From assembly GCF_003363715.1 (NCBI RefSeq), contig NZ_QREV01000021.1:1-64000 (forward strand): a stretch of DNA of 64,000 bases, given 5' to 3'. Source of the DNA: Parabacteroides acidifaciens. GTDB lineage: Bacteria > Bacteroidota > Bacteroidia > Bacteroidales > Tannerellaceae. A program made the position numbers and the translations under genes. Each line of letters begins with the position of its first letter. Positions within the stretch are counted from its first letter, which is position 1. The notes under the pieces are model-generated. The model worked only from the letters and a program-made list of their open reading frames with translations. It had not been told where the DNA came from and did not search any database. Below are positions 9,141-19,219 of this stretch, one piece after another.

Positions 9141-9169
9141 TTGTTTGATAAATAAATACTATACTTTTG
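9141..9169 (+). promoter_or_regulatory. Promoter of the SDR-uxuA unit
   Basis: TTG at 9141-9143 and TACTTTTG at 9162-9169 (perfect TAnnTTTG) are 18 bp apart. Transcription would start near 9175, which excludes an upstream in-frame start at 9130 and supports translation from ATG at 9238 after a leader of about 60 nt. Confidence 0.65.
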
Positions 9170-9237
9170 TGCCCGATGTGTGCGCGAGCACAATACAACA
9201 GAAACAATGGAATTATCACAACATAAACAATAAAAAC

Positions 9238-10050
9238 ATGGCTAATTTATTTTGCGTTAAAGACAAAGTCGTTATCATTACCGGCGGAGCCGGAATCCTT
9301 GGTCGGGGTATTGCAGGCCACTTGGCTGAAGAAGGTGCTAAAATCGTGATTCTCGACCGTGCAGCAGAAACAGGAGAACAGATTGTTGCCGAAATCAAGG
9401 CAAAAGGAGGAGAAGCGAGCTTCTACCTGACTGACGTGTTGAACAAAGAAGTCCTGGAACAGAACAAAAAAGACATCTTAGCTAAATACGGCCGTATCGA
9501 TGCATTGCTGAATGCAGCCGGCGGAAATATGGCAGGTGCGACTATCGGACCGGACAGCACTATTTTCGACCTGAACATAGATGCATTCCGCAAAGTGGTT
9601 GATCTGAACCTGTTCGGAACAGTTCTTCCGACAATGGTATTTGCTGATGTAATGGCACAACAGAAAGAAGGTGCGATCGTGAATTTCTCTTCCGAATCTG
9701 CTTTGCGTCCGTTGACACGCGTGGTCGGTTACGGTGCTGCCAAAGCGGCTATCTCCAACCTGACTAAATATCTGGCTGGCGAACTGGCAATCAAATTCGG
9801 TGAAGGTTTGCGCGTGAATGCGATCGCTCCGGGATTCTTCCTGACCGAGCAGAACCGTACTTTGATGACTAATCCGGACGGTTCTTATACTCCGCGTGCC
9901 GAATCAGTCATTGCACATACTCCGTTCAGACGTCTGGGTTCACCGGAAGAATTGTTCGGAACAATCCAGTATCTGATCAGCGACGCTTCTAAATTCGTAA
10001 CCGGAACAATTGCGATTGTAGACGGTGGGTTTGATGCATTCTCTATTTAA
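9238..10050 (+). CDS. SDR-family oxidoreductase, probable D-mannonate oxidoreductase (fructuronate reductase)
   Basis: 270 aa from ATG 9238. It is a classical short-chain dehydrogenase with the nucleotide motif TGGAGILG near residue 17, the NAAGG motif near 96, and the catalytic Y-x3-K in VGYGAAKAAI near 165-170. In many Bacteroidales an SDR of this subgroup replaces the long-chain UxuB next to uxuA and interconverts D-fructuronate and D-mannonate with NAD(H) in the cytoplasm. That assignment rests on its position 22 nt before uxuA and behind a LacI-type regulator; the substrate cannot be proven from sequence. Confidence 0.85.
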   Translation: MANLFCVKDKVVIITGGAGILGRGIAGHLAEEGAKIVILDRAAETGEQIVAEIKAKGGEASFYLTDVLNKEVLEQNKKDILAKYGRIDALLNAAGGNMAGATIGPDSTIFDLNIDAFRKVVDLNLFGTVLPTMVFADVMAQQKEGAIVNFSSESALRPLTRVVGYGAAKAAISNLTKYLAGELAIKFGEGLRVNAIAPGFFLTEQNRTLMTNPDGSYTPRAESVIAHTPFRRLGSPEELFGTIQYLISDASKFVTGTIAIVDGGFDAFSI

Positions 10051-10072
10051 TCCTAATTAATAACAAGACATT

Positions 10073-11245
10073 ATGTATTTATGCGAACAAACTTGGCGCT
10101 GGTACGGACCAAACGATCCAGTTAGCCTTTCCGATATCCGCCAGGCCGGCGCAACCGGAATTGTAAATGCCTTGCACCATATCCCGAACGGAGAAGTATG
10201 GACAGTAGAGGAAATCCAGAAACGTAAAGATATGATCGAAGCTGCCGGCTTGCGCTGGAGCGTTGTGGAAAGTGTTCCTGTACACGAACATATCAAGACA
10301 CAGAGTGGAGACTTCCAGAAATATATCGATAATTATAAAGAAAGTATCCGCAATCTGGCTGCTTGCGACATTCGTGTGATCACGTATAACTTCATGCCGG
10401 TTCTGGACTGGACGCGTACCAACTTGGCTTACACCATGCCGGACGGTTCCAAGGCGTTGCGCTTCGAACGTGCCGCTTTCATGGCTTTCGACCTTTATCT
10501 CCTGAAACGCCCTGCTGCCGAACAGGAATATACGGACGAAGAAAAAGCAATCGCAAAAGCCCGTCTCGATGAAATGACGGAAGACGACAAGGCATTGCTG
10601 GTCCGGAATATGATCGCAGGTCTGCCCGGCTCGGAAGAGAGCTTCACACTGGACCAGTTCCGTGCAGAACTGGATCGCTACAAAGATATCGACGCGGAAA
10701 GACTTCGTGCCAACCTGATCTATTTCCTGAAAGAGATTACTCCGGTTGCCGACGAAGTTGGCGCACGCATGGTTATCCATCCGGATGATCCTCCTTATCC
10801 TATTCTCGGTTTACCACGTATCCTGAGCACAGAAGAAGATTTCTGCAAACTGATCGAAGCGATTCCGAATAAGAGCAATGGTTTGTGCCTTTGCACCGGT
10901 TCGTTCGGTGTGCGTGGCGATAATGATCTGGCCGGTATGATGAAACGCTTCGGCGACCGTATCGACTTTGTCCACATACGCAGTACAAAACGCGACGAAG
11001 CCGGAAACTTCTACGAAGCAAACTTGCTGGAAGGCGACGTAAATGTTTATGAAGTTATGAAAGCGCTTCTCGAAATCGAGCAGGAGCGCGGTTGCTCGAT
11101 CGCCATGCGTCCGGATCACGGCCACCAGATGATCGACGACTTGCATAAAAAAACAAACCCAGGTTATTCCTGCATCGGCCGTCTGCGCAGCTTGGCTGAA
11201 TTACGCGGTTTGGAACTGGGTATTGCCCGTTCTTTATTCAAATGA
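10073..11245 (+). CDS. uxuA: Mannonate dehydratase
   Basis: 390 aa, close to the E. coli enzyme. It shows the UxuA TIM-barrel features: [19 protein letters not shown] at the N-terminus, [19 protein letters not shown], the metal-binding region MVIHPDDPP near residue 232, [11 protein letters not shown] near 275 and RPDHGHQM near 345. The enzyme dehydrates D-mannonate to 2-keto-3-deoxygluconate, feeding the KDG pathway of uronic acid use. It is the second gene of the unit and is followed by a clear terminator. Confidence 0.95.
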   Translation: MYLCEQTWRWYGPNDPVSLSDIRQAGATGIVNALHHIPNGEVWTVEEIQKRKDMIEAAGLRWSVVESVPVHEHIKTQSGDFQKYIDNYKESIRNLAACDIRVITYNFMPVLDWTRTNLAYTMPDGSKALRFERAAFMAFDLYLLKRPAAEQEYTDEEKAIAKARLDEMTEDDKALLVRNMIAGLPGSEESFTLDQFRAELDRYKDIDAERLRANLIYFLKEITPVADEVGARMVIHPDDPPYPILGLPRILSTEEDFCKLIEAIPNKSNGLCLCTGSFGVRGDNDLAGMMKRFGDRIDFVHIRSTKRDEAGNFYEANLLEGDVNVYEVMKALLEIEQERGCSIAMRPDHGHQMIDDLHKKTNPGYSCIGRLRSLAELRGLELGIARSLFK

Positions 11246-11276
11246 TAAGTGAGTAATCACAAATAGTTTGGCATTC

Positions 11277-11310
11277 AAAGGCTTCCGAAGCAATTTCGGA
11301 AGCCTTTTTT
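11277..11310 (+). terminator. Rho-independent terminator after uxuA
   Basis: A perfect 13-bp stem AAAGGCTTCCGAA / TTCGGAAGCCTTT (11277-11289 with 11295-11307), five-base loop, runs into six T. It lies 32 nt after the uxuA stop. Confidence 0.92.
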
Positions 11311-11411
11311 CACTTAATCCCTCTCAAATTCCGCTACAATAATAAATATAAAGAAATCGGAATGATATGTAAACAAATAAAAAGGAGATATTTTCTTTAG
11401 CCGTTTTTCCC

Positions 11412-11419
11412 TATTTTTG
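11412..11419 (+). promoter_or_regulatory. -7 promoter element of the M23 peptidase gene
   Basis: TATTTTTG matches TAnnTTTG exactly and lies 22 nt before the ATG at 11441. The -33 element is poor (TTTC region around 11391). Confidence 0.5.
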
Positions 11420-11440
11420 TAGCGCTAACAATTTCACAAG

Positions 11441-12289
11441 ATGTTTAAAACACACTATAGTCTACTGTTAATCATCATATTATTTGTATTAAGTGCCTGC
11501 CACTCTTTGTGGACGGCTCAAACGCAACCTGTCCCGCAACAAGAATCAATTTTGGTCCTGCCGGTAACAGAAGTGCCTCTTCCTGCCACAGATTTCGCTT
11601 TTTTGTTCCCGGAAGAACCGGAACTGAACCCGCAAACATCTCCACGTAAAAATATAACAGAGAACTTTTCAGCCAGAGAGAAAAGCGATATCGCCGTAGC
11701 GGATCCGAAGCTGATGGCCGACGAAACATCCATGCTGATCGACCTCAGCCTCATACAAAAAGAGGATTATGCATTTCCCTTACCCGGAGCCAAAGTAATC
11801 TCTCCTTATGCCGGGCGCAGAAGACATCATTCGGGTGTGGACTTGAAAACTTGTGCAAACGACACAATCGTATCCGCTTTTGAAGGGATCGTTCGTCTGG
11901 CAAAACCTTACTACGCATACGGGAATGTAGTCGTAGTGCGCCATTATAACGGGTTGGAAACCGTCTATAGCCATAATTCCAAAAACCTCGTTAAACCGGG
12001 CGACCACGTAAAAGCAGGCCAGCCGATCGCACTGACAGGGCGCACCGGACGGGCAACAACCGAACATCTCCATTTTGAAGTACGGGTGAACGGGCAGCAT
12101 TTTAATCCGAATATGGTATTCAATCTGGAAGAAAGAAAACTAAACGACCAGTGTCTGGTATTTACGAAAAAAGGGAACAGCATTGCTGTTAAATCCGTAA
12201 ACTTGATGCCTAACCAGTTAGCCGGAGATTACAGCAGCTATTCGGTTGTCCCAAAAGGACAGGTAAAAAACAAAAAGGAAGCTTTATAG
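11441..12289 (+). CDS. M23-family (LytM) murein endopeptidase-like protein
   Basis: 282 aa. A hydrophobic N-terminus ends at SACHSL (residues about 18-21), resembling a lipoprotein or uncleaved anchor. Residues about 120-230 form an M23 domain with the zinc ligands in HSGVDL (H-x3-D) near residue 130 and HLHFEV (HxH) near 208, so the active site is complete. Such enzymes cut peptide cross-bridges in peptidoglycan or activate amidases in the periplasm. It stands alone between a terminator and the convergent marC-like gene, whose stop codon is only 7 nt away. Confidence 0.88.
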   Translation: MFKTHYSLLLIIILFVLSACHSLWTAQTQPVPQQESILVLPVTEVPLPATDFAFLFPEEPELNPQTSPRKNITENFSAREKSDIAVADPKLMADETSMLIDLSLIQKEDYAFPLPGAKVISPYAGRRRHHSGVDLKTCANDTIVSAFEGIVRLAKPYYAYGNVVVVRHYNGLETVYSHNSKNLVKPGDHVKAGQPIALTGRTGRATTEHLHFEVRVNGQHFNPNMVFNLEERKLNDQCLVFTKKGNSIAVKSVNLMPNQLAGDYSSYSVVPKGQVKNKKEAL

Positions 12290-12296
12290 TTCCTGC

Positions 12297-12896
12297 TCAA
12301 TGCCCTTGTATCGCTTCCATCAACAGATTGATATTAACCGTGAACAAGCGGACCGATATCGCCAGTAGAATAATGCCGAAAAACTTCCGGATAATATAAA
12401 TTCCGCCTTTCCCGAAAAAACGTTCGATACGAGTCGTCATCCGGACAACAAAATACACCCATACCATATTCAGTATTAACGCGATCACGATGTTAACATT
12501 GGCATATTCCGCCCTCAAAGACAACAACGTAGTAAATGAACCGGCGCCGGCCAGCAGAGGAAAGACCAGCGGCACAAGCGTCGCCTCCTTTATCGGACCC
12601 TGGTTTTTAAAGATTTCTATGTCCAGGATCATTTCCAGAGAGAGCAGGAAAATCACAAACGATCCCGCCACTGCAAACGACTCGATATCCACATGGAAAA
12701 GCCGCAGCAAAACATCACCCGCATAAAAGAACCCGATCATCAATAAAAAAGAGATAACCGTAGCCTTCATGGCGTTCACATCCTTACCTTTTTCTTTCAG
12801 ATTGATTATGATTGGTATAGAACCAATTATATCAATCACAGCAAACAATACAATGAATGCACTGATCATCTGCTGAAAATCAAAATGTTCAAACAT
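12297..12896 (-). CDS. MarC-family integral membrane protein
   Basis: 199 aa with six hydrophobic helices. The FIVLFAVIDIIGSIPIII start, PLVFPLLAGAGSFTTLLSL centre and FGIILLAISVRLFTVN end are hallmarks of the MarC/YhgN family. The family's transport function is not established despite the multiple-antibiotic-resistance name. Monocistronic by layout, convergent with the M23 gene and divergent from the next gene. Confidence 0.92.
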   Translation of the reverse strand: MFEHFDFQQMISAFIVLFAVIDIIGSIPIIINLKEKGKDVNAMKATVISFLLMIGFFYAGDVLLRLFHVDIESFAVAGSFVIFLLSLEMILDIEIFKNQGPIKEATLVPLVFPLLAGAGSFTTLLSLRAEYANVNIVIALILNMVWVYFVVRMTTRIERFFGKGGIYIIRKFFGIILLAISVRLFTVNINLLMEAIQGH

Positions 12897-13086
12897 AAGA
12901 TACCCTGTTTAGTTGCTCTAAAGATACAAAATCTTTCTATCCTTCCGGCGAATACACAATAAAAATAGCCCTCACGAATAACGTTTTTTCACCCAAAATA
13001 CAATTTGCTTCACAAAAAAATAGCGACATTTGCATACACTTAATTGCGGGAAGCAATTAGATCTGATTAAATTATTGTCGTGAGAT

Positions 13087-13758
13087 ATGAATATAAAAAT
13101 CATTTTAAAAAAGTATTTGGTATTTATCATCGGATTATATTTTTTAGCAGCCGGAATTGTATTAATCATACACTCTACATTAGGGACAACTCCCATTTCA
13201 AGTGTAAACTATGTATTAAGCCTCAACAGCCCGCTTTCTTTAGGGACTTGCACTTTCATTGTCAATGTATTACTTATATTAGGTCAATTCTGGCTTATAC
13301 GTGGAATCCAAAGCCGCCAGGACAGGATTTCGATCCTTCTGCAAATCCCGTTTTCATTCCTCTTTTCTGCCTTTATCGATTTTAATATGGCAATAACAGA
13401 AGGTTTACAGCCTTCCAATTACATCATGTCGATCGGGTTATTATTGATCGGATGCGTTGTCCAGTCTATCGGTGTCGTGTTAGAGATTAAGCCTCAGGTA
13501 GCGATGATGAGTGCCGAAGGATTTGTCAATTATGCCTCACGCCGTTATAACAAAGAATTCGGCAAGTTCAAAGTCGTATTTGACTTTACCCTGGTAACGA
13601 TTGCAATTCTACTATCGCTGATCTTCACACGACGGATTGAAGGAGTCAGGGAAGGCTCGCTGATAGCCGCTTGTATCACCGGCTACATAGTCAGTTTCCT
13701 GAATAACAAAATCATGACGCGAAAAATGCTTTCAAGGGTTACATCCATACTGAAATAG
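13087..13758 (+). CDS. YczE/YyaS-like membrane protein (DUF6198 type)
   Basis: 223 aa with five to six membrane helices (about residues 10-32, 50-72, 84-100, 108-128, 158-178). The STLGTTPISSVNYVLS motif near residues 33-48 is characteristic of YczE/YitT-related membrane proteins of unknown function. A possible promoter (TTTG 13004-13007, GACATTTG 13025-13032) is upstream. It may be the first gene of a rightward stretch, but a promoter-like element before the next gene suggests separate transcription. Confidence 0.75.
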   Translation: MNIKIILKKYLVFIIGLYFLAAGIVLIIHSTLGTTPISSVNYVLSLNSPLSLGTCTFIVNVLLILGQFWLIRGIQSRQDRISILLQIPFSFLFSAFIDFNMAITEGLQPSNYIMSIGLLLIGCVVQSIGVVLEIKPQVAMMSAEGFVNYASRRYNKEFGKFKVVFDFTLVTIAILLSLIFTRRIEGVREGSLIAACITGYIVSFLNNKIMTRKMLSRVTSILK

Positions 13759-13821
13759 CTAATAAATAGCTTAATAGTGATACATAACAAATGCTTTTCA
13801 TTCCGGAATAGTATTTTTTAC

Positions 13822-13829
13822 TACATTTG
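13822..13829 (+). promoter_or_regulatory. -7 element of the ECF sigma factor gene
   Basis: TACATTTG is a perfect TAnnTTTG and lies 31 nt before the GTG start at 13861; the -33 region is weak. Confidence 0.5.
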
Positions 13830-13860
13830 TATTCAATAAGAAAAGAAGATCCGTTTTTGA

Positions 13861-14439
13861 GTGAGTAATATAAGCGAACACGACGAAAATAAAAAAGCAA
13901 ACGACGAAGAGGGGCAGTTTCTGCTATTTTCATTCCTGAAAGGAGACAACAATGCTTTTTCATTGATATATAATAAATATGTCGACGAACTGTTCGCCTA
14001 TGGCATAGGGTTAGGATTCGAACGGGAAACGCTCAAAGATGCGATACAAGATACTTTTTTCAAGTTCTATATAAACAAGAAGCAACTGGAAGGAATCACA
14101 CATTTGAAATACTATTTATTCCGAATGCTCAAAAACCGCCTGTTCGACATCTATAAATCCCTCAATAAAGAAAATATCGTTGAAGCTCCGGACTTACCGT
14201 TTTTAATCGAACCTTCTGTTTTAGATGAGTTGATCGCTAATGAAGACAAGCTGGCTCTTGAAACAGAAATAAAGACTTTACTGGAAATCCTGACAGATAG
14301 ACAGAGAGAAGCTGTCTATTTACGCTTCATACAAGAAATGGAGTACGAAGATGTGGCAGACCTGTTGGATATGACCGCCCCTGCTGTAAGAAAACTTATA
14401 TCCAGAGCAATAAAACGCATGCGTGACGAAAATATTTAG
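13861..14439 (+). CDS. ECF-type RNA polymerase sigma-70 factor
   Basis: 192 aa. Region 2 (about residues 30-95: FSLIYNKYVDELFAYG, KDAIQDTFFKFY) and region 4 (about 130-190: LTDRQREAVYLRFIQEMEYEDVADLLDMTAPAVRKLISRAIK) are intact, as in the Bacteroidetes FecI-like family. The start is GTG because a TGA stop is the immediately preceding codon and the next in-frame Met is far inside region 4. It is followed by a FecR anti-sigma gene and a SusC with an STN signalling domain, so it should activate the SusC/SusD operon when the receptor is loaded. Confidence 0.93.
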   Translation: MSNISEHDENKKANDEEGQFLLFSFLKGDNNAFSLIYNKYVDELFAYGIGLGFERETLKDAIQDTFFKFYINKKQLEGITHLKYYLFRMLKNRLFDIYKSLNKENIVEAPDLPFLIEPSVLDELIANEDKLALETEIKTLLEILTDRQREAVYLRFIQEMEYEDVADLLDMTAPAVRKLISRAIKRMRDENI

Positions 14440-14495
14440 AAAAAATGGGAACAAAAAAAATTCCGGATCGTCTATATTATGAAAATTAATCGAAT

Positions 14496-15656
14496 ATGCT
14501 ATCGAATCAGTGGTTACAGAATAAGTCTTTTATACAATGGAGATTGTTTCCGACTCAGGAAGACAATCTTTATTGGGAGCAATTTATTAAGGTAAACCCA
14601 CATCTGACAGATGAGATAGAAGAAGCGATAAGCATCTTAAAATCAATAAAATTGAACACTCAAAAACTTTCTCCGGAAGAGAAACGGAACTTATTTGATT
14701 TAATACAGAAAGATATAGAAAACAGGAATAAACGACGTCGATTCCGGATATATCTGACAGTATCAGCAGTAGCCTGTGCCGCCCTGCTTCTGGTTCTGTT
14801 GCAACCATTCTTTTCTGGCAAGAATGAAGTTCCACACGAAAACCTGCTTGTTGTAGCAGACAGCAGCACTGTCAATCAAAAAGATATACAATTAGTGTTG
14901 GCCAATAACAGAACTATCACATTCGAAGAAGATGCAGATATTAAATATGACAAGAAAGGAGAAATCACCGCAAACGCAGGAGTTGAACAAATAAAAGTTT
15001 CAAAAACAGAAGAAGAAGAAACTGCATTAAACACCTTGATTGTTCCCAAAGGGAAACGATCGAGCCTGACGTTAGCCGACGGTTCCAAAGTTTGGGTTAA
15101 TTCCGGCTCCACACTTAAATTCCCGACAACATTCAAAATTGATAGAAGAGAAATCTGGGTCGACGGTGAAATATATATTGAAGTTGAGAAAAATAAGGCC
15201 AAGCCTTTTTATGTCAACACCTCCCACATGACTATAAATGTCGTGGGAACTCAATTCAATGTCACAGCCTATGATGAAGATACTGATTATTCAGTCGTAT
15301 TGGTGGAAGGATGTGTGGATGTCAGCATTAATAAAGAAAAAGCTCGCTTAAAGCCCAACCAGATGTTATCCGTATCGATGGATAAAATATCCGTCCAACA
15401 GATAGATGTCAATAATTATATCAGTTGGAAAGAGGGTTACCTTCAGTTTGCAAGCGAGCCGTTATCCAATATATTAAAACGTTTGTCCCGCTATTATGAT
15501 ACACCCATCGATTATGATGAAAACATTGCACAACTGAAATGCAACGGGAAATTAGTTTTATTCGATAACTTGGAAGATGTCATGAAAACCATATATAACA
15601 CGATTCCGATTAAATATTCGCAGAAAGCAGATCGGATATTGGTACAAAAGAAATAG
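14496..15656 (+). CDS. FecR-family anti-sigma factor
   Basis: 386 aa. A cytoplasmic N-terminal part (residues 1-85) is followed by one membrane helix (about 86-106: FRIYLTVSAVACAALLLVLL) and a periplasmic FecR domain (about 185-290: LIVPKGKRSSLTLADGSKVWVNSGS ... GTQFNVTAYDED) and a C-terminal DUF4974-type region. It should hold the sigma factor at the membrane and release it when the STN domain of the receptor signals substrate. It lies 56 nt downstream of the sigma gene. Confidence 0.94.
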   Translation: MLSNQWLQNKSFIQWRLFPTQEDNLYWEQFIKVNPHLTDEIEEAISILKSIKLNTQKLSPEEKRNLFDLIQKDIENRNKRRRFRIYLTVSAVACAALLLVLLQPFFSGKNEVPHENLLVVADSSTVNQKDIQLVLANNRTITFEEDADIKYDKKGEITANAGVEQIKVSKTEEEETALNTLIVPKGKRSSLTLADGSKVWVNSGSTLKFPTTFKIDRREIWVDGEIYIEVEKNKAKPFYVNTSHMTINVVGTQFNVTAYDEDTDYSVVLVEGCVDVSINKEKARLKPNQMLSVSMDKISVQQIDVNNYISWKEGYLQFASEPLSNILKRLSRYYDTPIDYDENIAQLKCNGKLVLFDNLEDVMKTIYNTIPIKYSQKADRILVQKK

Positions 15657-15729
15657 GAATAATCACATTTGCTAACAATAAGTCTAATTTAAATTGAAAT
15701 GCCTATGAAACATCCATTATGAAAAAAAG

Positions 15730-15763
15730 TATGCCGGACAATATTGCAGTATTACCCGGCATA
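15730..15763 (+). terminator. Hairpin between fecR and susC
   Basis: TATGCCGG (15730-15737) pairs with CCGGCATA (15756-15763), with an inner AATA/TATT pair. There is no strong T run. It may lower read-through from the regulator genes into the SusC/SusD transcript. Confidence 0.45.
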
Positions 15764-15814
15764 AGATTCCAAAGTTATTATCACGTACTAAACTTTTAAA
15801 ATCACTACAAATAT

Positions 15815-18800
15815 ATGAAAATAAATCATTATCTCGATAGATCGTGGTTTAACGGTCTACGTTATACCTTACATATTATGAAAATCATAATCATTTTATT
15901 GGTCTTAAGCATTGGAAATTCATTTTCTATGACCTATTCTCAAAATACGTTACTTTCGCTCGACGTCAACAAGCAGTCGATAAAAGAAGTAATCGGAGTT
16001 ATTGAGAAAAAGTCGGAGTATGTTTTCTTTTTTTCCGACAATGTCCGTCAAGACTTGGAAAAGAAGGTTGACATAAAAGTCAATTCTAAAACTCTTGATG
16101 TTATTTTGAATAATCTTTTTGCCGATACAGATCTGGCGTATACCATAAACGACCGCCAGGTTTCAATCGCCAAATCAAAAAAGGCAAATTCCTCTTTTCC
16201 AATATTACAGCAAGAGACAAGAACCATTACCGGGACAATTGTCGATAACACAAAAGAACCTTTAATCGGTGTGAATATCGTGGTGAAGGGAACAACTACA
16301 GGTACTGTGACCGATATAGATGGCAGATTCTCGTTGTCTGTCGCGGAAACAAATCCGGTACTTGTTATTTCCTATATCGGTTATCAAACACGGGAAATAA
16401 AAGTGGGCAGCCAGTCAAACCTGAACATTACGTTGGAAGCAGAGACATTGGGACTTGAAGAAATTGTCGTAGTAGGATACGGAACCGTTAAGAAGAAAGA
16501 TCTCACCGGTTCGGTCTCCTCTGTCAATTCGGAAACAATTTCCAAATCGCCCGTTACAAGTGCAACTCAGGCCATCCAAGGACGTCTTCCCGGCGTATTC
16601 GTATCCAATTCAACAACGAAACCCGGTGAAAGCGCTTCTGTTGTCATCAGAGGTAAACGCTCTATCAGCGGTAGCAGCGATCCTCTTTATATCGTGGACG
16701 GTATTCCTGTCGTGGGAGGTCTCAATGAAATCAGTCCTTCGGACATTGAAACGATAGATATTCTTAAAGATGCTTCTGCAACCGCGATCTATGGTGCAAG
16801 AGGTTCAAACGGTGTTATCCTGATAACTACTAAAAAAGGGAAAGCCGGAAAAACCCAGGTCGACTATAACGGATACATAGGTTTCCAGACCGTGCTGAAC
16901 CAGTTGGAATATATGGATGGTGCAGCTTATGCGGAAACCGTTCGCGAATCCTACCGTTCCACAGGTAAATATCTCTCGGCAACACCAAGTTGGGAAGAAG
17001 ACCAGAAGATCGGGTCTTTCGCCAACGATCCTTACACGTTGGAGTCTTTACGAATGGCCTACGATGAAAACGGCAATTACGATCCTTCAAAAGTCCGCTC
17101 AGGCAGTAAGTGGTGGGATGCCGTACAACGTACCGGTATGGTTACCGATCATCAGCTGAGCGTACGTGGAGGTACAGACAAAACCAGCTTCACATTCAGC
17201 GGTTCATACTATGATTACAAAGGGCTTGTTAAAGATGAAGACTTTTCACGCTATTCAATCCGTTTGAATCTCGAACACTCGGTTAATAAATACATCAAGT
17301 TCGGGGCATTTACAGGATATACCCACTCCACACAGGAAAGAGGTTCAACCCTGTTCAACTCTTGGCGTGTCATGCCTATGGGACGTTTTTATGACGACGA
17401 CGGCAATCTGTTGGAAAAAGTCTCAGGGACGGATGACCAATGGCGTAACCCATTGCTCCGGTTAGCTGAAGGAGCAGTCTCGAATCCTTTAAAGATAAAC
17501 CGATTTATCGGTAGCTATTATGCCGACATCACATTACCGCTGAAAGGACTCCGCTTCCGTACGAATTTAGGTATAGACTATGAGACCAGACAGGATTATA
17601 ATTTCCAATCGGCTGAAGCACGGGGCAACACCATGAATTACGCCAGAAACGGTACGGAAAACAGATCTATGTTTACCTGGGAGAACTTGTTATTCTATGA
17701 CAGAACTTTTGAAGATCATACGATCGGTGTGACCTTACTCCAGTCGATCAATGAATACCTCCGGGAATACAACAAAATACCTGTCCAGGGGATCCCCGCT
17801 GACGAATTGCTATACAACGACGTAGGTTCCGCCTCCAATCCCGAAAAAACGGAAAGCGGTAAGACACAGTGGAAGTTGGCCTCCTTCATGGCTCGATTGA
17901 ATTACAGTTTTAAAGGGAAATATCTGGCAACCGTTTCAGCCCGATATGACGGGTCTTCACGTCTGGCAGAAGGACATCAATGGGTCGCTTTTCCGGCTGC
18001 GGCATTGGCTTGGCGTATTAATGAAGAGTCATTCATGCAAAATGCGACATTCCTCAGTAACCTGAAATTGCGCATGGGCTACGGTGTTGTTGCCAGCTCG
18101 GAAGTAGATCCTTATGAAACAAAAGGGACATTGACACAAAAGCCTTATAATTACGGCAGCGAATCGATCTTTGGCTATGCTCCTGATAAAATGCCTAATA
18201 CGACATTGACCTGGGAGACTACAGGCCAATGGAATGCCGGTTTTGATTTCGGATTCTTCGGAAACAGGCTTAACGGAACAATTGATCTGTATTTACAAAA
18301 CACAAAAGACTTGCTGTTAGACAGACAATTGCCCATTGTTTCCGGTTTCAACCAGATAAAATCGAATGTAGGAAAGACACGTAACAAGGGAGTTGAGCTT
18401 ACGTTGAACTCACTGAATGTCAACAACAAGAATTTCACATGGTCGACAGACTTCATGATGTATGCCAATAAAGAAGAGATCGTAGAGTTATATAACGGTA
18501 AAGAAGATGATCCTGGTAGCGCCTGGTTCATCGGTGAAGCAATCAACGTATTCTATGATTATAAGAAAGTCGGTATCTGGCAAGATACTCCGGAAGATCG
18601 TGCCGAAATGGAAAAGTTCAATAAAAACGGAAGTAACTTTTCTCCGGGAACAATCCGACTGTGGGATAATGGCGATTACAAAATCACTTCTGACGACCGT
18701 GTTATCCAAGGACAGCAAAGACCTAAATTCATATTGAGTTTAAATAACACATTCAGATATAAAGATTTTGATTTCAGCTTCTTCTTCGAAGGTAACTTCG

Positions 18801-19201
18801 GTGCTATGGTTAAAAATAACATCAGTTATCTGAATCAGGCTCACAGAAACGGCAATGTGAAAGTCGATTACTGGACTCCGACAAATCCGACAAACGCATT
18901 TCCCCGTCCGATCGAAGGTGTCGATTATCTTCCGTATTATGAAACGTTACATTACGAAAAAAGCGATTTTATTAAACTTCGTAACGTAACCTTGGGATAC
19001 ACCATTCCAAGTCAGATTACAAAGAAATGGGATATCTCACGTTGCCGTATCTATGTTCAGGCACAAAATTCATGGATGTGGACAAACTTTAGCGGAGTTG
19101 ATCCGGAAAATACGCTGAACCAAAGTGTTGACGGAACATATGCCGGTTATACACGTCCAACCCCCTCAACCTGGTTGGTAGGTCTTAATATAAGTTTTTA
19201 A
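15815..19201 (+). CDS. SusC/RagA-family TonB-dependent receptor with STN domain
   Basis: 1128 aa. After an N-terminal signal region (a second in-frame ATG at 15878 gives a more classical signal peptide) comes an STN domain (about residues 50-125), a carboxypeptidase-regulatory-like domain (about 137-215: GTIVDNTKEPLIGVNIVVKGT), a TonB box/plug (EIVVVGYGTVKKKDLTGSVSSV) and a 22-strand barrel ending in F. The STN domain fits the sigma/anti-sigma pair just upstream and implies regulation by surface signalling. It imports oligosaccharides together with the SusD partner encoded 18 nt downstream. The following GH88/105 gene points to unsaturated uronate-containing, pectin-like glycans; the exact substrate is inference. 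Confidence 0.96.
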   Translation: MKINHYLDRSWFNGLRYTLHIMKIIIILLVLSIGNSFSMTYSQNTLLSLDVNKQSIKEVIGVIEKKSEYVFFFSDNVRQDLEKKVDIKVNSKTLDVILNNLFADTDLAYTINDRQVSIAKSKKANSSFPILQQETRTITGTIVDNTKEPLIGVNIVVKGTTTGTVTDIDGRFSLSVAETNPVLVISYIGYQTREIKVGSQSNLNITLEAETLGLEEIVVVGYGTVKKKDLTGSVSSVNSETISKSPVTSATQAIQGRLPGVFVSNSTTKPGESASVVIRGKRSISGSSDPLYIVDGIPVVGGLNEISPSDIETIDILKDASATAIYGARGSNGVILITTKKGKAGKTQVDYNGYIGFQTVLNQLEYMDGAAYAETVRESYRSTGKYLSATPSWEEDQKIGSFANDPYTLESLRMAYDENGNYDPSKVRSGSKWWDAVQRTGMVTDHQLSVRGGTDKTSFTFSGSYYDYKGLVKDEDFSRYSIRLNLEHSVNKYIKFGAFTGYTHSTQERGSTLFNSWRVMPMGRFYDDDGNLLEKVSGTDDQWRNPLLRLAEGAVSNPLKINRFIGSYYADITLPLKGLRFRTNLGIDYETRQDYNFQSAEARGNTMNYARNGTENRSMFTWENLLFYDRTFEDHTIGVTLLQSINEYLREYNKIPVQGIPADELLYNDVGSASNPEKTESGKTQWKLASFMARLNYSFKGKYLATVSARYDGSSRLAEGHQWVAFPAAALAWRINEESFMQNATFLSNLKLRMGYGVVASSEVDPYETKGTLTQKPYNYGSESIFGYAPDKMPNTTLTWETTGQWNAGFDFGFFGNRLNGTIDLYLQNTKDLLLDRQLPIVSGFNQIKSNVGKTRNKGVELTLNSLNVNNKNFTWSTDFMMYANKEEIVELYNGKEDDPGSAWFIGEAINVFYDYKKVGIWQDTPEDRAEMEKFNKNGSNFSPGTIRLWDNGDYKITSDDRVIQGQQRPKFILSLNNTFRYKDFDFSFFFEGNFGAMVKNNISYLNQAHRNGNVKVDYWTPTNPTNAFPRPIEGVDYLPYYETLHYEKSDFIKLRNVTLGYTIPSQITKKWDISRCRIYVQAQNSWMWTNFSGVDPENTLNQSVDGTYAGYTRPTPSTWLVGLNISF

Positions 19202-19219
19202 TCAAAAAAATAAGAAACA

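Noticed and set aside
9130-9237. Longer N-terminus of the SDR protein
   Set aside because: It contains the predicted promoter (9141-9169) and lies outside the SDR fold, which starts right after ATG 9238.
13759-13860. Riboswitch or cobalamin-type leader before the sigma gene or the receptors
   Set aside because: No long leader or recognisable conserved box (e.g. a B12 box) was found before 13861 or 52967.
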